Below are positions 57,292 through 64,000 of a DNA stretch of 64,000 bases, piece after piece. The stretch's first letter is position 1. Each line of letters begins with the position of its first letter. The notes under the pieces are model-generated. The model saw only the letters and a program-made list of their open reading frames with translations, was not told where the DNA came from and searched no databases. Origin of the DNA: Cylicocyclus nassatus (taxonomy: Eukaryota > Nematoda > Chromadorea > Rhabditida > Strongylidae); the NCBI GenBank assembly GCA_958299035.1, contig CATQJL010000223.1, positions 75,595,600-75,659,599 on the forward strand, in the 5' to 3' direction. The translations under genes were made by a program, and so were the position numbers.

Positions 57292-58189
57292 AATTCCGGA
57301 GTATAACCGTATAATATAAGGTTGGCGAAATGCCAGCAATTTTCCATGGTCAAAGCTGAGAGCTGTTCTTTCAATCTATCTCCGTATAGCCGCTAATCTC
57401 ATGCGTGCTTTCTTCATAAGAACTTTTTTAGGATCATCGCGTCCTTCGCGCGCGGAATACGCGTGCTTCAATTGATTTGCTTCAGTTTTGCTACCATTTT
57501 GTTCGGGGCGTTGTCCTTGAGACATTACCTGTATGCGCCATATGTTTGCTACTCATGCATCAATGACTATGTAGCTATGTCTAGACCGTAATCGTACGGT
57601 AATTATCGTGTAACACACACGCATACGAACATAGCACATACAGACATAATTGTAACACGCACAAGCTCGTAAGGCGGATCTCTCGTCCTAAACCTGGCCT
57701 AGATGTGTGTGATGAAAATACGCTCGCGTCCACCTTTTTTTTCTCGAGCAAACGACTACACATGCAAGCGGGTTTTGTTGGCCGGTTACAACTCGTCCCA
57801 GTACAATCGTAATTCTCTATTCACTCAACGAGAATTTTCCCTCTCTCTATACACTTAGTGACTGGTTAATATTGCAGTCGGAATTTTTGAGTACTTGAGA
57901 CTTGACATCACTATGAAAAAATTCCTCTCTCAAGTATGGAACTTCCGCAAGACCTTCGCCAAATTTCCGGTTTCCCTATGTGTGGCTCCATACTTCCAAT
58001 GTTTCGCTTTCCGATATACGATTTTTTGCGATGTTAATAATTTACGATTATTATCTGTTCAGAAAGGCATTAACTAGCGAAATTCCGACTTGCGAAACTT
58101 CCGCGAAATTTCCGCGAAAGCTCCGACTTGCTAGTTTTTAACTTATCTGGAGAAAATATACCACCAGCAAAATTTTGACAAATGTATGA
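57292..58189. other. Spacer without recognised gene
   Basis: Nothing supported; short ORFs of 60 codons only. Confidence 0.4.
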
Positions 58190-58750
58190 GGAAGGCTTCT
58201 TCTTGCTTCGAAAACTCGCAAACTTCCGCGGAAGTTCCGATTTGCTGTGCATATAGTATGTCAAACTTTCGAAGTTCACTTTTCGTTATATAAATTTTTT
58301 TACACAAATAATAAATCAGTTTGTGTGGCAATCTTCCGAAAAAATATTTGTATCAGTATCAAGCAGGCTGAGACAAAAGTAGCTCCGCTTGTTTCATTTT
58401 TAGAACTCAATATATTTCTTTCTAATCATAAATCCTTCTCATTTTGGTAATTTAGTGATTCCAATTTGTAAACCTCTTGAGTCCCCATTTATTTTCAAAA
58501 ATTTTTTTCCAACGTCTGAGTCCCCATTTATCTTCCATCAGTGTTACACATTCTTATCAAACTCCTTATACGTAAAAATTTGGCCAAATCTTTCGTAATT
58601 TTCCAGTTGCACAAACGCTTCTTCTTGCTTCAAATTTCCGCGGAAGTCCTGGAGAAAATTCTGTTCTGCCGTATATGTAGTTTTTGACTTTGCACTTTTG
58701 GTGAAGTTCTTCTATTCGAATATACAATTTATTTGCAATATAACAGATCA
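58190..58750. repeat. Diverged duplication with TTCCGCGGAAGT core
   Basis: 58190-58320 and 58608-58750 share CTTCTTCTTGCTTC, TTTCCGCGGAAGT (self-complementary core) and a GAAGTTC block, in the same order. Related CTTCCGCGAAATTTCCGCG words lie at 58095-58125. Confidence 0.5.
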
Positions 58751-59626
58751 CCTTGTTTGGAAATGTTTCGAAGAATTATTTGAACCCGAAATAGGAGAAT
58801 ACAAAAGAATAACTTTGCATGATCCTCTTCCAGAATCCAATGCATTGCTGACTAATCATGATCTTTTTTTTCTCAAAAAGTTTTCGATGATTCCCATCTT
58901 TGCACATCGTAAATTATTTACTTCATCGATGTGCCAGCCTTTTATCGCTCTTGATAGCTGAAAATTCATCAAATTTTTCACAGTCTTTTTTCTATACTAA
59001 GACGCAATGTTTGTATGCAGAAATTAGAATTCCCACCACTTCCAAGCCTGTAGAGTACACCTACATCTCGACCACAGCAATTTGCTGTTCACTAGTGAGA
59101 AAACCCGTATGATGCTATTTACACGCTAGCGTGTGGCTTTTTCCAAGAGCAATTATAGTGCTAGAAATCTGTGCTGCACGATGTTCGCGCATGTTCGTTC
59201 ATTTGACCAGCTTGGATCGATTTCCACCAATTTTACACATTTTCTTTTAGTTCTTCGGAGTATCAGATCTAAATTATTAACATAAAAAATCGTAGGAAGA
59301 GTGGAAGTGAGCGTAAAAGGGAAGTAAGTTGCGGCGTAAATGGGTTATGTAAAACAAGGTATCAATCCTCTACAATTTAATATTCCTATCCTAATGTTTA
59401 CTTTCCAAGCAAAATAAAACAAATTTTGTATAGTGAAATTGTCAAGTGTAAAATAAATAAATAAATAATCTCCTTGCGTAAAAATGACTGATTTTTCCTG
59501 TCTGTATAAGGTTTCGCGTCTATTTATTTCATTTATGGCACGCCATGAGTGTATTTAAATAAAGTAAAATTAAATAAATTCAGAGGAAATTAATGAGAAA
59601 AAATCAAATCATGGCTCTTTAATATA
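58751..59626. other. Spacer with an unassigned ORF
   Basis: The ORF 58698-58961 reads DHLVWKCFEELFEPEIGEYK in its middle, which has a protein-like composition, but no family match or splice support. It overlaps the repeat above at its start. Confidence 0.3.
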
Positions 59627-59799
59627 CCTTTTGATTCAACTGACTTGGCGCCTGGAGGGCGGGGCCTCGTGACCTAGTTGAGGCAAACAGTGATCAGAAA
59701 GCACGCGCACGAGAGAGGCGCAGGCCGATGCGGGCGCGAGCGGCCTTAATAAGGTCACAAAGCTCCGCCTTCCAGCCGCCAAGCCCGTTGAATCAAAGG
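59627..59799. mobile_element. Short GC-rich TIR element, copy 2
   Basis: 173 bp. Ends are CCTTTTGATTCAACTGACTT and the inverted AAGCCCGTTGAATCAAAGG. The arms GGAGGGCGGGGCCTCGTGAC and GTCACAAAGCTCCGCCTTCC are mutually complementary. The loop is rich in GCGCGAG. Confidence 0.82.
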
Positions 59800-60928
59800 T
59801 TATCTAACAGAATTAGTTGTTTTATTTTAGGTAAGACTTCTGGGTTTTCAACTTTGTGAGCAAATCTAATGTTTGAGACCTAAAAAATATTCTATATTAG
59901 ACCACCAAATAAATCAAATTTTGCTCATTATTCTTCCAACTCTCAGACTTCCATTTTCTCATTATTATTGCCATATTTGTCCATTCGTACACTATTTTGA
60001 GCCATTCTTACTATTTTCTAGCTTTATTTCTTTGCCGCATCTTCAAACACCTTTTTTGGAAAAACTTCTCTTCCAAGTTATTTAAGGGGGACTGTAGCAA
60101 TTGGAGTACTGTAGAAAAATTGGTTACACTATGTTCTCCTACTGCTGCATTAAAATGCACTCTGATAAAAGGATTAAGCTAATCTATTTAACGTCCTCTA
60201 AAAATGCCTTGTTTCCGTTTCTGTCGAGCTTTTTTCTCAAAGCCGCCTATTCATAGTAACGAAAAAGTTTCTTCTACAGAAAATCGTGTAAACTGTTTCT
60301 CTCAGCCCTGATAGGATTATATTTTTCCTAACTTGGTTACACAAGAGGAAAATCCGCTAAACGTCGTACACGTCCTACCAACCAAAAAAAAACATCAAGT
60401 GCGATGCTAATCAATCAAGAAAACACGAGAAATCCAGTTTTCATCGAATAAAACACCTCTGGGCCAAGTTCAGGTTCAATGATGACAGTGACAGTGGGCT
60501 TATGAATAGGACTGAAGTTTGTAGAAATCTTTGTGGATTTAATGGGGGGAGGGTGTCAGAGCGACCTTTGGAATTATTCTCAGAAAGGGTATGGGAAGGA
60601 AGGAGGGTGTTGGAAAGGAGTAAGAAAATGGGGAGGTAAATAATCAGAAATGGATTTATGATGAACTGGAGGCTTGAGCAAATTTTAGGGATATTTTTTC
60701 ATAATTCAAAACATTAAAGTCGAGTGGAACTTCAGTAATCCCGTTCTGCTTAGGCTGCGAAAATTTCGTTAGCATTTCTCCTCCCTCCCCTCCCCCCCCC
60801 CCCCCCTCCCACCCCTTGGATGGTTTTCTTCATCCCCGTCCAAATCTCATGCCACCACGCAAAAGGATGAAGGTCTCTTTTATAGAGGACATTGTCTCAT
60901 TATGAAAGTTTTGTCTTATTTATCGTAT
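59800..60928. other. Spacer with poly-C tract, no gene
   Basis: Purine-rich tract at 60540-60640 and C-rich tract at 60778-60815. 60715-60800 resembles one diverged unit of the minisatellite at 61195-61480. Confidence 0.4.
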
Positions 60929-61047
60929 ACTAGTGAACCAGTGATCTGAAGGTGCTATTTGGAAGAGAATTCGCTTCGGGACCCCCGCGGTTTGTTGCTA
61001 TTGGAAGATATCTGATTGAGCTAACGATTCTCTCTATGTCAGATTTT
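60929..61047. repeat. Dispersed repeat, copy 2
   Basis: Counterpart of 30655-30772, with ACTAGTGAACC, GATCTGAAGGTGC, CTTCGGGACCC and GAGCTAACGATTCT in the same order. Confidence 0.5.
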
Positions 61048-61194
61048 TAGTATACTCTGATACACTATAAATGAAGAAAATAATTATAGGAAGGTCAGGA
61101 AGGAGGTGGAGGAACAAAAATCACAAATATTGATGCAATAAGCCAAAATTTGCTTTTACACCTGATCTTATCAAGTTTTTTTTTCATAACTCAG

Positions 61195-61480
61195 AAAAAT
61201 CTAAAATCGTGGTTGCATAGAAGAAAAATCATTATAACTTGAACTGCCAAATTTTTATCATTCTCCCCCCCCCCCCCCCGCCCCTTTGTCTTCCCAGAAG
61301 AATCAAAAACCGCTGCTGCGTAAAAAATCATTATAACTTCGACTGACACTTCTTATTATTCTCCTCCCCCCTCCCCCCTTCTCTTCCCAGAAAAATCAAA
61401 AACCGCGGCTGCGTAGAGAAATTATTACAACTCAACTTAAACTTCTCTTCCTCACCCCCCCCCCCTCTCCCCCGTTCCCT
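61195..61480 (+). repeat. Minisatellite with poly-C tracts, 3 units
   Basis: Units of about 90-115 bp. Each contains GAAAAATCAAAAACCG-type sequence, GCTGCGTA, an ATTATAACTT block, then a long C or CT tract (61265, 61365, 61455). Tract lengths differ between units. Confidence 0.75.
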
Positions 61481-61986
61481 TTCCACTTTTTCTCCTTTAA
61501 ACCTCAGCATTTCTTTGTAAACATACTGTTATTTTGAAGTTTTCTCAGAACTGCAAACCTGAAGCAACTTTCATACCCGTCGCAAGGTTTTTTCACCTAA
61601 TTCTTGCCAATTCCAAATCATGTTTTTCGCTGAACGAGCGAATTTTCTGCAAGAGAAATTGTTCACGAGTTCTTCTGTAATTGCACTCACTCTAAGTGGA
61701 TGTGGAATTTGCTGTGTGTGTAGAGAGAAGTTCCTTTGTTAGAATTTCCTCTACAAATGCAGTTTTCGTCAGTCGCTCGACGGCAACATTTTCATCTCGT
61801 ACATGACCTTCGTATGGCTATTACGTTTGATTGCGTTTTCTTGTAAAGCAAACAGTTTGATTCATTACTGTAAGAAAACATGGTTTGCGGTTTAACGGTT
61901 GATTATAATGGTCCATTTTATAAACATCAATCTCCCCTAAGTATCTTAGCAGCATTGAAGTTTTGACGGCTGAAACACGACATATA
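61481..61986. other. Spacer without recognised gene
   Basis: Nothing supported. Confidence 0.4.
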
Positions 61987-62109
61987 CTTTTTGATTCAAC
62001 TGGCTTGGCGGCTACATAGAAGGCAGGGCTCAGACGTCGCGGGCGCGAGCAGCCTTAATTAGGTCACGAAGCCCCGCCTTCCAGCCGCCAAGCCAGTTGA
62101 ATCAGCAGG
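61987..62109. mobile_element. Short GC-rich TIR element, copy 3
   Basis: 123 bp. Ends are CTTTTTGATTCAACTGGCTT and the inverted AAGCCAGTTGAATCAGCAGG. It is shorter than copies 1 and 2 because part of the left arm and loop is missing. Right arm GTCACGAAGCCCCGCCTTCC is intact. Confidence 0.78.
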
Positions 62110-64000
62110 TTACATCATACGAGGAAATAGATTAGCATAATCATTTCATACATCTTATCATTTTCAACTATATCTAAGCTCAGCTGTGGCCAGCCCCATG
62201 AACATCATATAAGTACAACGTTTCCTCTTTCTTTGATTATAGCAAACATTTTGTAAACCTTTGCCTGTTCTTGAGAGCCAAGATTATTTCAGAAAGACAA
62301 TCAAATGACGTTGTAGATTCTCATTTTGAGCCAATCGATGCTATTGACCCCTAATTCAAACTTCGCGCTTGATCGTAATTCCTTTCCCAAAAAGTTATGC
62401 CAGATATACCGCAGCGATACTCTGCCAGTTTCTGTGTTCTATTTCTCAAATATGTAATAATTCTCACATCAGCATGCGTAAAAACAAATACTAGTAACTT
62501 GATAAAAATATAGCTCTGTCATTCAAGTATCATTTACTTTATCATGTAAATTTAGTCTCCTCGTCATCTTCAATTTATGGTGAATCACTGGATTTTGAAA
62601 TAGCAATACTGGTTGTCAACGCAAATCCAAAGTGCATTCACCATAGCTATTTCATTACAACTTCCTTTCAAAACACTTTCTTAGGCTTCTGCCATCTAGC
62701 AAATTCCTGCAGGGCCCTTAATTTTCAAAAATTCACCTTTTTGTTTAATCTTGAAATCCAACTTTCAAACTGGATAAGTTGTCATAGCCCCACAACAATA
62801 GCCCAAAATAAGTAGGCTTAGAAAATGTGAAACTGAAAACAAATACAGTTTTTCATTCTCCTCCCCTCCTTGTCCCCCATTTTCCTTGCAATTTTCCTGT
62901 AATTGAATTTGCTGCATAAAGGAGGTGCAATGTTCAACGTTGGCTAAACCAGTTCATAAAAATTCTTGAAAAGTTTTAGCGTGGTTAGACTTTACCTATA
63001 GGTAGAGGGTGGTTAAGGGCTATGACCCTTGTCGACTTAGTTGGTCCCTTGGCTGAAATTAATTTCAGCTTGCTCCTGAAGAATTTCCCATTTGAATAAG
63101 TCTACTTGTAAATTTGAAGTATCAAATTCTATTTTCATGCTATCTCTGCGAGCCAAAAATGTTCAAGCACTTTTACAATTTTTTTTGTGGAATTTGATCA
63201 TTACTTGTCAATTTGGTAGATGGTCGGTTCAAAGCGGAAATTTTTTAGCATATTATTCCATATTACCGAAAAACTGGAGAAGTGAAATTCCACTGCCAGA
63301 TTCCACTTCCACTTATTCTACCGTTAATCCAATCATCGACAATTCTCAAACTGTGCCTTGGATTTATCCCCTTGTTTGGCCTCGCTCTCCGAAAATTTCC
63401 AGTTTTCCTCAATCTAGCTAGCCGATGTTTTGCACAAGTGTCTTCAACAGCAGAATGGAAGTGCAACGTCGAAATTTGAACCGTTAGCTGGTTCGGGCGC
63501 TCGAGTCAAGCAGCGCTAAGCCTCTCAATTCGCGGCGCGAATCGCGCCATATCGCTGGAACAGCGTGCGCGATTCTAGTTTGCAAGTCTTCATTTACAAT
63601 GTGCCTAGTCTCTGTAGCCCCCACCCCCTCCGGATCATCTCACTTGACACCAAATCAAGCCACGAAAGCGGCTCACGCTTGGTCATGGCTTGATTTCCAT
63701 TCTGTTTAGCACCTCTTGTAATCGACGTATGAAATAAGTGAACTGGTTAGAATGGCTTTCTGTATAGGATATGCAGATTGGAGATGAAGGGAAGCGGGGA
63801 GAGGGGAGTGAGAGAGAGAGGGAGGGGGAGGAGGCTGGGATGAAACTCTGGAGCTAATCTTGTGGCAATATGAAAAAATTTTTATGCACTCAAAAGCTTA
63901 ATTCTTAGTAAACCTAGCATTGCTGGCTAATATTCTCTGAATTCCTGTTATCAAATAAACTTTAGAACAATGCTCTTTGTTTTTCTTTTTATAATTCTAA
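62110..64000. other. Gene-poor window end
   Basis: A 109-codon ORF (63092-63421) has no known domain. 63480-63560 is GC-rich, and 63780-63840 is a purine (AGGG, GAGA) tract. No RNA gene or TIR pair found. Confidence 0.35.

Overview
This window is AT-rich animal nuclear DNA, most likely from a nematode. The evidence is indirect: the splice-supported genes have very short introns (32 to 76 bp) with CTTTTCAG-type acceptors. The intergenic DNA is full of small terminal-inverted-repeat (TIR) elements with TA, TAA, TTAA or TTTAA target sites of the mariner, Tc1, Tc5, piggyBac and palindromic TTTAAAGG kinds. No bacterial gene organisation, rRNA, CRISPR or viral gene is visible. Nematode is an inference; another invertebrate with small introns is not excluded.

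The gene content is small. Four homologous genes (here A 4249-4697, B 12138-12601, C 24485-24783, D 38769-39171), all on the plus strand, encode short secreted cysteine-rich proteins of 81 to 126 residues. Each has a signal-peptide exon starting MK(L/F)FL, a phase-2 intron and one or two domains of the form C-x(4-9)-C-x(17-26)-C-x3-C. The domain resembles the C-terminal half of a Kunitz/BPTI domain but lacks the usual first cysteine and the cysteine of the 14-38 disulfide. A second small ORF with conserved cysteines lies just 3' of A, B and D.

Layout: 1-1360 is a nest of palindromic TTTAAA-flanked elements. 1360-2530 holds a degenerate TTCGAATATTCGAA array and the unit leader. 2533-10400 (unit A) and 10401-18771 (unit B) are a direct tandem duplication, each carrying one gene. 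18.8-24.9 kb is a diverged third unit (C) with a Tc5-like element, a near-perfect 0.78-kb palindrome and a piggyBac-like element in the gene's upstream region. 25-34 kb is a field of TIR and foldback elements. 34-36.2 kb holds diverged copies of the inter-gene module, one with a LINE/SINE-type insertion. 37-39.5 kb is unit D. 40-45 kb is again transposon-rich and ends with a tRNA-derived SINE. 45-64 kb is long, AT-rich and gene-poor, with several minisatellites, poly-C tracts, one mariner-type element and three copies of a GC-rich short TIR element.

The picture is a locus where a secreted-protein gene has multiplied by segmental duplication while transposons inserted into individual copies. 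Empty and filled sites can be compared between units. Functions of the proteins (protease inhibition, host interaction) are not shown by the sequence.
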